This document shows, piece by piece, positions 7,577 to 14,626 of a stretch of DNA of 21,949 nucleotides. The stretch is from the IMG/VR virus record IMGVR_UViG_3300031227_000492, positions 1 to 21,949 of that record, one strand, 5' to 3'. Source of the DNA: a virus. The notes under the pieces are model-generated. The model made no database searches, was not told where the DNA came from, and saw only the letters and a list, made by a program, of their open reading frames with translations. The translations under genes were made by a program, and so were the position numbers. Position 1 is the stretch's first letter. The number at the start of each line of letters is the position of its first letter.

Positions 7577-7927
7577 ATGGCCACCGCACTTGTGCTGTAT
7601 GTCACACCCGGAGCCGTCGTCGAATACACCCCCGTCTCCGCCGTCTCCGCCGGCGACGTCGTTGTCCTCAACGACCTGGTCGGCGTTGCCAACCAGCCCA
7701 TCGCGGCCGCCGCCCAGGGCGAGCTGACCATCGAGGGCATCTTCGACTTCCCCAAAAGCACCGGCTCCGCCTCCGCCATCGCCGCAGGCAAGAAGGCGTA
7801 CTGGGATGCCGCCAGCGAGGTCGCGACCGAGACGTCCGTCGCCAACACGTTCCTCGGCCTCGTCGTCGCCGCCGCAACGGATGACGATGAATTCGTTCGT
7901 ATCAAGAAGGTTCTGTTGTCCGCCTGA
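7577..7927 (+). CDS. DUF2190-family capsid decoration/stabilisation protein
   Basis: A 116-residue protein starting at ATG 7577, with GGAGGG at 7564-7569. The sequence shows the family's hallmark pattern: an early VVEYTP segment, then AGDVVVLNDLVGVANQPIAA, a GIFDFPKSTG turn, AAGKKAYWDAAS and a C-terminal hydrophobic beta end. DUF2190 proteins are small beta-rich phage proteins encoded next to the major capsid gene and are thought to coat or stabilise the shell. Placement directly after the capsid fusion agrees. It is encoded 11 bases before the glycan cassette, which makes it one candidate acceptor for glycosylation (inference). Confidence 0.9.
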   Translation: MATALVLYVTPGAVVEYTPVSAVSAGDVVVLNDLVGVANQPIAAAAQGELTIEGIFDFPKSTGSASAIAAGKKAYWDAASEVATETSVANTFLGLVVAAATDDDEFVRIKKVLLSA

Positions 7928-7938
7928 GGAGCCGCTTG

Positions 7939-8586
7939 ATGCTTTCTGTGTGCATAGCACATTCGGCACGGTCAACAATTTCAGCGCGGGGACGGATGAT
8001 CGCCCTGTTCCCGCGCTGCGTTGGCTCACTCTGCGCGGCAGTGGCCCCGTCGTGCGCCGAACTTGTCGTGGCGGACTACCCGCACAACCGCGACGCCGGC
8101 CCGGCGTTGGCCGACTGGCTCCCGAAGGCCTGCACGATCCCGTTTCGGATTATCGAAATGGACGGCCAGTGGGACAAGGGCCGGGCGCTCAATGCCGCTG
8201 CGACTGCGGCAACGGGTGACGTGCTGTTTTTCCTCGATTGCGATTTCCTCGTCACTGCCGAGGTGCTGACACGGGGCGTTGAATACGCGGCCACTGGCAA
8301 GGCGTGGTTTCCCGGCTACTTGGCCCAGAACGGTCCCGGTGGCAAATTCGACCGCGTGCCGAAATGTATGGGCTGCGGCAACATGATTCTGTCCCGGACC
8401 CTCTGGTCACAGTTCAAGGGCTGGCGCTCCGCCACGGAGCACGGCCAGATCGACCAGCCGGCGGGCCGGTGGTTCGCCGAGCGCGGGCTGTCGGCTGAAT
8501 CGACCAAATACCGCCGACCGGTCAAGGGTTTTGTGCATCTGTGGCATCCGAAATATCTCGGCTGGGGGGATGCCGTCACATGTTGA
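7939..8586 (+). CDS. GT-A (GT2-like) glycosyltransferase 1
   Basis: This 215-residue protein transfers a sugar from a nucleotide-sugar donor; acceptor and sugar are unknown. ATG 7939 is chosen because GAGGA lies 8 nt upstream; a TTG one codon earlier is weaker. The diagnostic stretch is DKGRALNAAATAATGDVLFF followed by the metal-binding DxD, D100-C-D102 (LDCDF). The rest of the catalytic domain follows (GCGNMILSRTLW), as in small galactosyltransferase-like GT2 enzymes. There is no membrane segment, so it should act in the cytoplasm. It is the first gene of the cassette, 11 nt after the decoration protein gene, and its end overlaps the next start by 7 nt. Confidence 0.85.
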   Translation: MLSVCIAHSARSTISARGRMIALFPRCVGSLCAAVAPSCAELVVADYPHNRDAGPALADWLPKACTIPFRIIEMDGQWDKGRALNAAATAATGDVLFFLDCDFLVTAEVLTRGVEYAATGKAWFPGYLAQNGPGGKFDRVPKCMGCGNMILSRTLWSQFKGWRSATEHGQIDQPAGRWFAERGLSAESTKYRRPVKGFVHLWHPKYLGWGDAVTC

Positions 8587-9329
8587 CATACGACCTCATT
8601 CTCCTGAGCTACCGCCGTCCGCAAAATATCGCGGGCTGTATGGCTGCTGTCCGGCGTCAGTCGGTTTTGCCACGGCAGATATGGGTCTGGCACAACGCCC
8701 CGTCCGCTGTGGTTGTCGACGGTGCGGTCAACGTCCATTGTGATGACAACGGCGGGTGTCGGCCACGCCACGCCATCGGCCAGTTGAGCCAGGCGGACGT
8801 GTGTATTTTCGTCGACGACGACCTGCTGCTCTTCGATCCGAACGTTGTTGCCGCATTGCTGGCAGCCGTCTCGCGCCACCCGTCGAGCGTTGTCGGCGTC
8901 GCCGCCCGTCGCCTCACAACGGCGTCTGGAAACATGTATGGCGACGGGGCGGTCGAATGTGCCTCGTGGAAACAATCTGCCGAACGAGCTACCACGCCAG
9001 AGGGCGACCAGCCCGTCTCCGTGGTCAAGGGCCGCGTGCACGCCGTGCGTCGTTCACTCCTGCATCTGGCGTTCCGGCACGACCTCCCGGCCGACGTTGC
9101 CGGTGAGGACGACATTGTCCTGAATGCCGAACTCCAGATCGAAAGCGGCGAACCGTCCTGGCTGGCGGGCGGCATCGAACGCGGCTGGGTTCGGAACATC
9201 CCCGACATCGAACTCGTCAGCAACGAACATCGCGACGACCACTTCGCACGGCGGTCTGCCACATGCAATTGCATGGTTGGGCTCGGCTGGAACCCGCTGG
9301 CCTGGAAGGGAGCGAGTGCCCGTGTCTGA
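8580..9329 (+). CDS. GT-A (GT2-like) glycosyltransferase 2
   Basis: A 249-residue soluble glycosyltransferase. ATG 8580 has GGGGGGA at 8565-8570 upstream and overlaps the previous gene by 7 nt; the open frame upstream of it is a shadow. The N-terminus YDLILLSYRRPQNI is the beginning of a GT2 fold, FVDDDLLLFDP (D79-D81) is the DxD metal site, and AGEDDIVLN (E176, D177, D178) matches the catalytic ED motif region. It differs enough from the preceding enzyme that the two are not a recent duplication. Donor and acceptor are unknown. The strict coupling implies that both act on the same glycan. Confidence 0.85.
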   Translation: MLTYDLILLSYRRPQNIAGCMAAVRRQSVLPRQIWVWHNAPSAVVVDGAVNVHCDDNGGCRPRHAIGQLSQADVCIFVDDDLLLFDPNVVAALLAAVSRHPSSVVGVAARRLTTASGNMYGDGAVECASWKQSAERATTPEGDQPVSVVKGRVHAVRRSLLHLAFRHDLPADVAGEDDIVLNAELQIESGEPSWLAGGIERGWVRNIPDIELVSNEHRDDHFARRSATCNCMVGLGWNPLAWKGASARV

Positions 9330-9972
9330 TATGGCGAAAATCACCCGGCACATTATCAAATCCAGACGCTCGGTGCGCGGCGGCTTCACCGACGAGCCGG
9401 TCAGCCGCGAAGACCTGCTTGATCTTGTCGAGGCCGGGACGTGGGCACCAAGCGGCGGCAACTGGCAGAACGTTCGATTCGTTATCGTGACCGACCCGGC
9501 GGAGATCGACCGGATCGGCCGCATCCGAATGTCCTGGCCGTATCGTTCGACCGCCCCGCCCGCTGGCATTATCGGCCACGCTCGCGCTCTGATTGCGGTG
9601 TTTGTCGATACGAGCGTCGCGGCCTGGTACGGCCGCCACAACGGGGACATCTGGTGGCAGTTGGATTATCAATCGTCAGCCGCCGCGATTCAAAACATGC
9701 TCCTGCTCGCGTTCGCCAAAGAGCTCGGGGCGTGTTGGGTCAGTGCGTTTGTGTCGATGAACGAAAGAGACTGCCTGCGCGGGCAGACTTGGCGGGATGT
9801 CTGGCACCCGTATGACGTTCCCGACGCCTGGCAAATTCACGGCATTGTGATGCTCGGCCATCGGGCGGACGCGGCGATTGGTGAACGAGAGCATCAGGGC
9901 CGGCCGGTCAAACGGCGGTCGCCCGAAGAGCACATCTGGTCGTTCGATCACGAGAGGATGGCCGCGAAATGA
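9322..9972 (+). CDS. Nitroreductase-family (FMN-dependent) oxidoreductase
   Basis: A 216-residue member of the nitroreductase fold family, which binds FMN and uses NAD(P)H to reduce nitro groups, quinones, flavins or other substrates. The N-terminal signature is clear: SRRSVRG at about 14-20, then the APSGGNWQ motif at 42-49 and RFVIVTD, with KELGACWVSAF later where the family has its conserved helix. GTG 9322 is preferred (AAGGGAG at 9306-9312, 9-nt gap); GTG 9316 and ATG 9331 are alternatives. The start overlaps glycosyltransferase 2 by 8 nt and the end overlaps the next gene by 4 nt. Its substrate is unknown, and a redox enzyme is unexpected in a glycan cassette within phage structural genes. 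Confidence 0.87.
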   Translation: MSDMAKITRHIIKSRRSVRGGFTDEPVSREDLLDLVEAGTWAPSGGNWQNVRFVIVTDPAEIDRIGRIRMSWPYRSTAPPAGIIGHARALIAVFVDTSVAAWYGRHNGDIWWQLDYQSSAAAIQNMLLLAFAKELGACWVSAFVSMNERDCLRGQTWRDVWHPYDVPDAWQIHGIVMLGHRADAAIGEREHQGRPVKRRSPEEHIWSFDHERMAAK

Positions 9973-10781
9973 GAATGCTCAATCTCGATCAATGGGCCGA
10001 ACTGTTCGAGCCGTTCGAAGGCAAACGCCTCGGCTACGTTCGTGGCGAATTCGGCAACGTTGGTGACACGCTCCAGGAGCGTGCCCTCTTCGAGCTCACG
10101 CAGCATTTCGGCCTTGATTGCACGTGGCTCGGCCCGGTGGCCGAGGGACGCGAGCCGTGGAACTGGGAGCTCGACGATGGCCGCTGGAACGGCCGGCTCC
10201 GTGCCGACGTGGACGAGCTGCTCCTGTTCGGCGGCGGCAATATGGGTATTAAGGGCGGCTCGGCCAGAATTCGGGTGAAGGCCGCGAAGCTCGGCCTGCC
10301 CATTACCATCCTGCCAAACTCCTGGCGGGCGCCGGAAACCGTCCCGAATTGCGTTCGGTATTGCGCCCGCGAACCCGGCAGCCATCTCTTCTGCGCCGAT
10401 GCCGACGTGTTTCCCGACCTCGCTTTGTCGCTCGATTGGGATGACGACACAATCAACCTGCCACCGAGAAAGCCGCTCGGCGTGTTTCTCCGGCGCGACA
10501 AAGAGGCACGGTTCGCCGATGCTGTTCCAGAACACAATCAGGGCCCGCCCTTCGACCTCGTCGGCAAACGTGACGTGGGCGGTTACGTTGCCTTGGCCGC
10601 TCGTTATCGGGTCATCGTGACCGACGCCCTGCATTTCTCCGTCTGCGGCCTGGCATGCGGCCGCAAGGTCTACCTCGTGCCGGGCACATATCACAAAAAC
10701 CGTTCGATGTATGAGGCGTGGTTACGCGATCTCGGCTGCCACTGGGCCGCGTCGCCGGATGAAATCGAGGAACTCCAATGA
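9969..10781 (+). CDS. Polysaccharide pyruvyl transferase-family protein
   Basis: A 270-residue protein of the polysaccharide pyruvyl transferase family (PF04230-like), which usually adds pyruvate ketals from phosphoenolpyruvate to sugars, making the glycan acidic. Motifs in order are GNVGDT at 29-34, LFGGGNMG at 86-93, ITILPNSW at 112-119, and TDALHFSV at 218-225 followed by a typical C-terminal GRKVYLVPGTYHKNRSMYE. ATG 9969 overlaps the previous stop (ATGA), with GAGAGGA about 10 nt upstream. It is soluble. Some family members use other donors, so the chemistry is inferred. Confidence 0.85.
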   Translation: MRMLNLDQWAELFEPFEGKRLGYVRGEFGNVGDTLQERALFELTQHFGLDCTWLGPVAEGREPWNWELDDGRWNGRLRADVDELLLFGGGNMGIKGGSARIRVKAAKLGLPITILPNSWRAPETVPNCVRYCAREPGSHLFCADADVFPDLALSLDWDDDTINLPPRKPLGVFLRRDKEARFADAVPEHNQGPPFDLVGKRDVGGYVALAARYRVIVTDALHFSVCGLACGRKVYLVPGTYHKNRSMYEAWLRDLGCHWAASPDEIEELQ

Positions 10782-11305
10782 TCGCCGAACATTCCGGATG
10801 CGTCGGTCGATGCAAAATTCACGCGGACGAGCTCGAACTGCTCGCGTCGGCGGTCAAGCCACATGCTCGTGTGCTGGAAATCGGCACGCTCGACGGCGTG
10901 ACCGCCGCCCTGCTGGCCCAGCGGGAACCGGATGCGCTGATTGTCAGCGTCGACATTTTCCGGCAAGTGACCCCGGATTGTTGGTTCGCGAACCGTCAGC
11001 CGAACATGCGGCTCTTCGTCGGGACGACGGCCGATTTGGTTCGGAGTAGCTCACCGCCCCGTGACGGAATGGGTTTCCGGTGGTGGTTCGATGTGGCGTT
11101 TGTCGATGGCGATCATCGTTACAAGCAATGTTTCATTGACCTTTGCAAATGCAGTGAGCTTGTGAGCGGCCCGATCTTCGTGCACGACTACGGCGTCGCC
11201 TTGCGGCCGGGTGTGACGCGGGCGGTCAATGAGTTTGTGGCAAACGGGGAAGAGTGGTTAATCGGTCGAATCGCGGGAACACTTGTGGAGCTTGTTCGTC
11301 GATGA
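10778..11305 (+). CDS. Class I SAM-dependent methyltransferase (Methyltransf_24-like)
   Basis: A 175-residue methyltransferase. Motif I, VLEIGTLDGVTAALLA (from residue 32), binds S-adenosylmethionine. VSVDIF gives the acidic residue at the end of the second strand, and DVAFVDGDHRY (105-115) is the signature of the Methyltransf_24 group, which includes sugar and antibiotic O-methyltransferases. The start overlaps the previous stop (ATGA, GAGGA at 10764-10768), and the end overlaps the sulfotransferase start. Context suggests O-methylation of a sugar in the same glycan. A DNA methyltransferase is unlikely, because no target-recognition domain or DPPY-type motif is present. Confidence 0.85.
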   Translation: MIAEHSGCVGRCKIHADELELLASAVKPHARVLEIGTLDGVTAALLAQREPDALIVSVDIFRQVTPDCWFANRQPNMRLFVGTTADLVRSSSPPRDGMGFRWWFDVAFVDGDHRYKQCFIDLCKCSELVSGPIFVHDYGVALRPGVTRAVNEFVANGEEWLIGRIAGTLVELVRR

Positions 11306-11901
11306 AAAGAGTTTTTGTCATAGGCACAGGACGATGCGGAACGCGGACGTTTGCGATGGCATGCAGGCACATCACAAATTTCACGAGTGCCCACGAATCG
11401 CACGCCCGGAAATTCATCGGCAACCTCGAATACCCCGACCAGCACATCGAGGTCGACGGCCACCTGTCAATTGCAATGCCGCTCCTTATCAAACGCTACC
11501 CGTCCGGCCCGGACACCGTGTACGTTCACCTCATTCGCGAACGTAAATCGTGCGTGGATTCGTTCTCGCGGCGGCACGGAATGGACCTGTTCGCGGCGAT
11601 TCATTGCTTCGTCGAATGCACCAAGCACACGCCGGAACGGCGGCTCGAAACAGCTGGCTACGCATACGACGTGACCAACGCGATCATCGACACGACTCTC
11701 CGAAAGGCACAACAGATCAGTGGCTGGTCGGTGCAAGGTTACGTTTTGACCACATTCATCGAGGACCTTGTCGCCGCGTGGCCTACCTTCTGGGAGCTGA
11801 TCGGTGCGGAGGGGGATTACACCGCCGCACTGGCCGAATGTGCCAAACGCTACAACCGCGGCCTTGAGTCAAAAGGCGAAACCGTGAGGGACGAGCATTG
11901 A
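11302..11901 (+). CDS. Sulfotransferase-family protein
   Basis: A 199-residue protein beginning MKRVFVIGTGRCGTRTF. The GTGRCGT loop (8-14) is the 5'-phosphosulfate binding motif of PAPS-dependent sulfotransferases, and VHLIRERKSCVDSFSRR (about 75-91) is the 3'-phosphate-binding element with the conserved Arg and Ser. A carbohydrate or protein acceptor is likely in this context. It would need host-made PAPS; no PAPS synthesis gene is visible. It is shorter than many family members but has both cofactor motifs. ATG 11302 overlaps the previous stop (ATGA), and the stop overlaps the next TTG start. Confidence 0.82.
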   Translation: MKRVFVIGTGRCGTRTFAMACRHITNFTSAHESHARKFIGNLEYPDQHIEVDGHLSIAMPLLIKRYPSGPDTVYVHLIRERKSCVDSFSRRHGMDLFAAIHCFVECTKHTPERRLETAGYAYDVTNAIIDTTLRKAQQISGWSVQGYVLTTFIEDLVAAWPTFWELIGAEGDYTAALAECAKRYNRGLESKGETVRDEH

Positions 11902-13604
11902 TTCCCAAAATCATTCACTTCATCTGGCTCGGTTCGCCACTGCCCGCGTGGGCGGAGCGAAACATCGCCGAGTTCCGCCGCCTGAATCCCGAGCACGAAA
12001 TCCGCATTCACGGTGCCGACGCGATTGTCGATGAGTACCGGCCGCACTGCACCCCCGACGAGCACGCGAGCGCGCGGTCGGACCTGATCCGATATGGCAT
12101 TCTCGAACGCGACGGTGGCTGGTATTTCGACGTCGACTATTGGCCCCTTCGCCCGGTCGAAGACGCTGAGCGGGCCTACGCGCTCGACGGCTCGCAGCTC
12201 TTCGCAAGCTGGATGAACAATCCGCGAATCAACAACGGCGTCCTCGCTTGCGGCCCGGGCCTCCCGCTCTGGCGCAAAATGGCGGAATGGATACACGATG
12301 GCGGCGTAAAGGGCCGCTACGGCGGCCGGACGAAATACGGCCCGCGCCTGATCACGCGGCTCTTCGAGCAAACGCCCGAACAGGTCTGCATCGCATCCTG
12401 GCCGTGGTTCCACGGCGTCCCGGATGTGATGGCCGGAAAAATGTACCGGCGACTCCAGCGGGCGGCGGATCCGGAGTTTGCACGCATGCTCGTGCCGGCG
12501 ACAAACGGCCAACTCCCGTTTGCATTTCATCTGTGGGCACACACGCACACCGAGCAAATCGACGGCCATCCAGCCGGAGTCATCGCTGGCGTCGGCACAG
12601 GCGACCGGCTGATCGCAATCTGTGGTCAGCCAGAACGCAAGGACGACGGCTCGCGGCCGTGGCACAACATCGCGGCCGCCGCGGCGAAACTCGGGTTCCG
12701 CGCCGAAATCGTCGACTATCAAAAACCGGACGCGCTTGAAAAGGTGTCTGACATTCCCGATGCAGTCGTTTGCTGGAACGCTCTGAAAGGCGTTCACGCC
12801 AAACACGCCGAACTGGCCCGCCGCTACAGGGCGAAGACGCTGATTCTGGAACACGGATTCTTTGGCCGCAACGAGCACTTCCAGGCCGACCACGAGGGCA
12901 TCCTGCACCGCGCTTCGTGGTTGGCCAGAATCAACGAGCCGGCCCCGCCGGACGGGGCGGAACGGCTCAGGGTGTTTTACCCTGATGGCATCACGCCAAT
13001 GCAACGCCGTCACGGTTATGTCCTCGTCCTGGGGCAGGTCGCCGGTGACAGCCAACTGATTGACAGCGAGGTCGCCGCTCCCCGGCCGCTCCAGCGGCTA
13101 GTTCTTGGCTCGTTGCCGCCGGACGTTGCGGGTTATTTCCGGCCACACCCGGCCACGATGCGCGAACGCCGGCTGCGCACGCGGCAGATACTGCCGATCC
13201 TGGGCGGCGGACCCGACCCGACCGAGAGCGACAATTACAAACAACACAAGACCGGCTGCGGCTTGGCCGAGGCACTCGAAGGCGCGGCGTTCGTTATCGC
13301 GATCAACTCGAATGCTCTCAACGAAGCCCTGGCCGCAGGCGTCCCCTGCCTGGCGTTCGGGCCGTTCCTCGGAATCGCAGCCGGTGTTGTCCATCCAGCC
13401 ACCATCAAAACGCTTCGCAACGATATTGCCGAGATGGTTGAGGGTTGGTGCCCGCAGCGGGAGGACGTTGAAAACTATCTCCAATGGCTCGCCGCCCGCC
13501 AGTGGAGTGTCGCGGAATTTGAAAGCCCCGAGCTGCTCGGCCGGCTGTTGTCCGACGCCGGCCTTGAGTTGCCACGCCAGTCACACGCGGAGGCCGCCGG
13601 ATGA
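11898..13604 (+). CDS. Bifunctional glycosyltransferase: GT32-like domain fused to KpsS-like GT-B domain
   Basis: A 568-residue two-domain enzyme starting at a TTG that overlaps the sulfotransferase stop (TTGA). Residues 1 to about 220 form a GT32-type (DXD, Gly_transf_sug) domain: IPKIIHFIWLG at the start, SARSDLIRYGILERDGGWYF and the metal site FDVD at 77-80. Residues about 235-560 resemble capsule-polysaccharide GT-B enzymes (KpsS-like): LILEHGFFGR at 315-324, GQVAGDSQL, FRPHP at 414-418, and INSNALNEALAAGVPCLAFG at 469-488, the usual nucleotide-sugar site. Each domain should add one sugar, so the fusion may build a disaccharide. It has no membrane segment. The stop overlaps the head-tail connector start, tying the cassette to the virion genes. 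Confidence 0.83.
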   Translation: MIPKIIHFIWLGSPLPAWAERNIAEFRRLNPEHEIRIHGADAIVDEYRPHCTPDEHASARSDLIRYGILERDGGWYFDVDYWPLRPVEDAERAYALDGSQLFASWMNNPRINNGVLACGPGLPLWRKMAEWIHDGGVKGRYGGRTKYGPRLITRLFEQTPEQVCIASWPWFHGVPDVMAGKMYRRLQRAADPEFARMLVPATNGQLPFAFHLWAHTHTEQIDGHPAGVIAGVGTGDRLIAICGQPERKDDGSRPWHNIAAAAAKLGFRAEIVDYQKPDALEKVSDIPDAVVCWNALKGVHAKHAELARRYRAKTLILEHGFFGRNEHFQADHEGILHRASWLARINEPAPPDGAERLRVFYPDGITPMQRRHGYVLVLGQVAGDSQLIDSEVAAPRPLQRLVLGSLPPDVAGYFRPHPATMRERRLRTRQILPILGGGPDPTESDNYKQHKTGCGLAEALEGAAFVIAINSNALNEALAAGVPCLAFGPFLGIAAGVVHPATIKTLRNDIAEMVEGWCPQREDVENYLQWLAARQWSVAEFESPELLGRLLSDAGLELPRQSHAEAAG

Positions 13605-13978
13605 CCGATCAACTTCAAGCCGCCGTTGCCTGGCTGGGCGCCACCCGAAAAGAATCGATGGCGCGGACCGTGACCTATGTTCGTGGCGATGACACCGTCG
13701 CTGTCGCGGCGACGGTCGGCAAAACGGAGTTTCCCGTGGTCGGACCAGACGGTGTCCAGTCTGCGGTCGAATCGCGGGATTACATCATCAACTCGGTAGA
13801 CCTCGTACTCGACGGAGCCGTCGTCATCCCGCAGCGTGGCGACCAGGTCCGCGATACGGTCAATGGCGTGGACCGCACCTATGAGGTGCTGTCGCCCGGC
13901 GGCACCCAGCATTATCGGTTTACCGGCCCGGACAACGGCCTGTGCCGAATTCACACCAAACTCGCCGTCAGAGGATAA
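13601..13978 (+). CDS. Probable head-tail joining (connector/stopper) protein
   Basis: A 125-residue protein whose ATG overlaps the preceding stop (ATGA). Its content is beta-strand rich: ARTVTYVRGDDTVAVAATVG, then VIPQRGDQVRD and YEVLSPGG, a pattern common to small head-closure or stopper proteins that seal the portal and receive the tail. No single motif defines these proteins, so the call rests on size, composition and position, directly before tail-completion genes and the tail tube. It is the first structural gene after the glycan cassette. Confidence 0.65.
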   Translation: MTDQLQAAVAWLGATRKESMARTVTYVRGDDTVAVAATVGKTEFPVVGPDGVQSAVESRDYIINSVDLVLDGAVVIPQRGDQVRDTVNGVDRTYEVLSPGGTQHYRFTGPDNGLCRIHTKLAVRG

Positions 13979-13980
13979 CG

Positions 13981-14178
13981 ATGGCAAATGAAAAGTGCAC
14001 ACAAGGCGTCAAGAACGAACAGCGGATCATAACCTTGGAGCGGGACATGCACGAGATGAAAGACGACATCACAACCATCCGTGACAAACTGCTCGGCCGT
14101 CTGCCGAACTGGGCAACGCTCGCAATCACGCTTCTGACCTCGCTGGTTGTGGGCATGGCTGTCGCGAAATTCAAATGA
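13981..14178 (+). CDS. XhlA-like small protein: coiled coil plus C-terminal membrane helix (65 aa)
   Basis: ATG 13981 has AGAGGA 5 nt upstream. Residues about 10-38 are a charged heptad-like helix (IITLERDMHEMKDDITTIRD) and residues about 44-62 (ATLAITLLTSLVVGMAVA) form one membrane helix with a short basic tail. This layout matches the haemolysin XhlA family of small phage and prophage membrane proteins that assist holin-endolysin lysis. A link to lysis is inference; no endolysin is in the window. It stands between connector and tail-terminator genes. Confidence 0.62.
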   Translation: MANEKCTQGVKNEQRIITLERDMHEMKDDITTIRDKLLGRLPNWATLAITLLTSLVVGMAVAKFK

Positions 14179-14188
14179 AGGAGTCGCC

Positions 14189-14611
14189 ATGTCGCGCGCA
14201 ACTGACATAGCTGATGCCGTCACCGCCGAACTGAATGCTTGCGACTGGGGCCAGGAATTCACGGCCGTCCGGCTGTATCACCCGGTACGTGACCTCAGCG
14301 AAATGAACGCACTGAAGGTTACGGTCGTGCCCTCCAGCCTCGATATGGAGCTCGTCGGCCGCAACGCGGTGCAGTCGGATTATCCGATCGACGTCGCAGT
14401 TCAGAAAAAATACAACGCCGAAACCAGCGCCGAGATCGACCCTCTGATGACACTGGTCGAGGAGATTGCCGACCACTTCCTGGCGAAGCGGCTGGACAGC
14501 CCGGACGCGATTTGTATCCACGCCACAAACGATCCGATCTATTCGCACGAACACATGGAAGAGCTCCGTCAGTTTACGAGCGTCGTGTCGTTGACGTTCA
14601 GAATGTTGTGA
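14189..14611 (+). CDS. Probable tail terminator / minor tail protein (gpU-like position)
   Basis: A 140-residue protein; AAGGAG at 14178-14183 lies 5 nt before ATG 14189. It begins with a helix (ATDIADAVTAELN), followed by beta segments (KVTVVPSS, DYPIDVAVQKKY) and a second helix (LMTLVEEIADHFLAKRL), then a terminal strand. That alpha/beta order is typical of tail terminator proteins that cap the tail tube and fix its length. Identity is supported by position, upstream of a gp10-like protein and the tail tube, rather than by a diagnostic motif. Confidence 0.62.
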   Translation: MSRATDIADAVTAELNACDWGQEFTAVRLYHPVRDLSEMNALKVTVVPSSLDMELVGRNAVQSDYPIDVAVQKKYNAETSAEIDPLMTLVEEIADHFLAKRLDSPDAICIHATNDPIYSHEHMEELRQFTSVVSLTFRML

Positions 14612-14626
14612 TGCTGAGGTGACGTG

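Noticed and set aside
6432-7727. Long + strand frame (431 codons) overlapping the capsid gene
   Set aside because: Its translation is an Arg/Ser/Pro/Thr-rich shadow of the capsid frame.
10778-11305. Whether the methyltransferase is a DNA methylase of an anti-restriction system
   Set aside because: It has the Methyltransf_24 signature FVDGDHRY, and no DPPY/NPPY motif or target-recognition domain; a small-molecule or sugar methyltransferase fits better.
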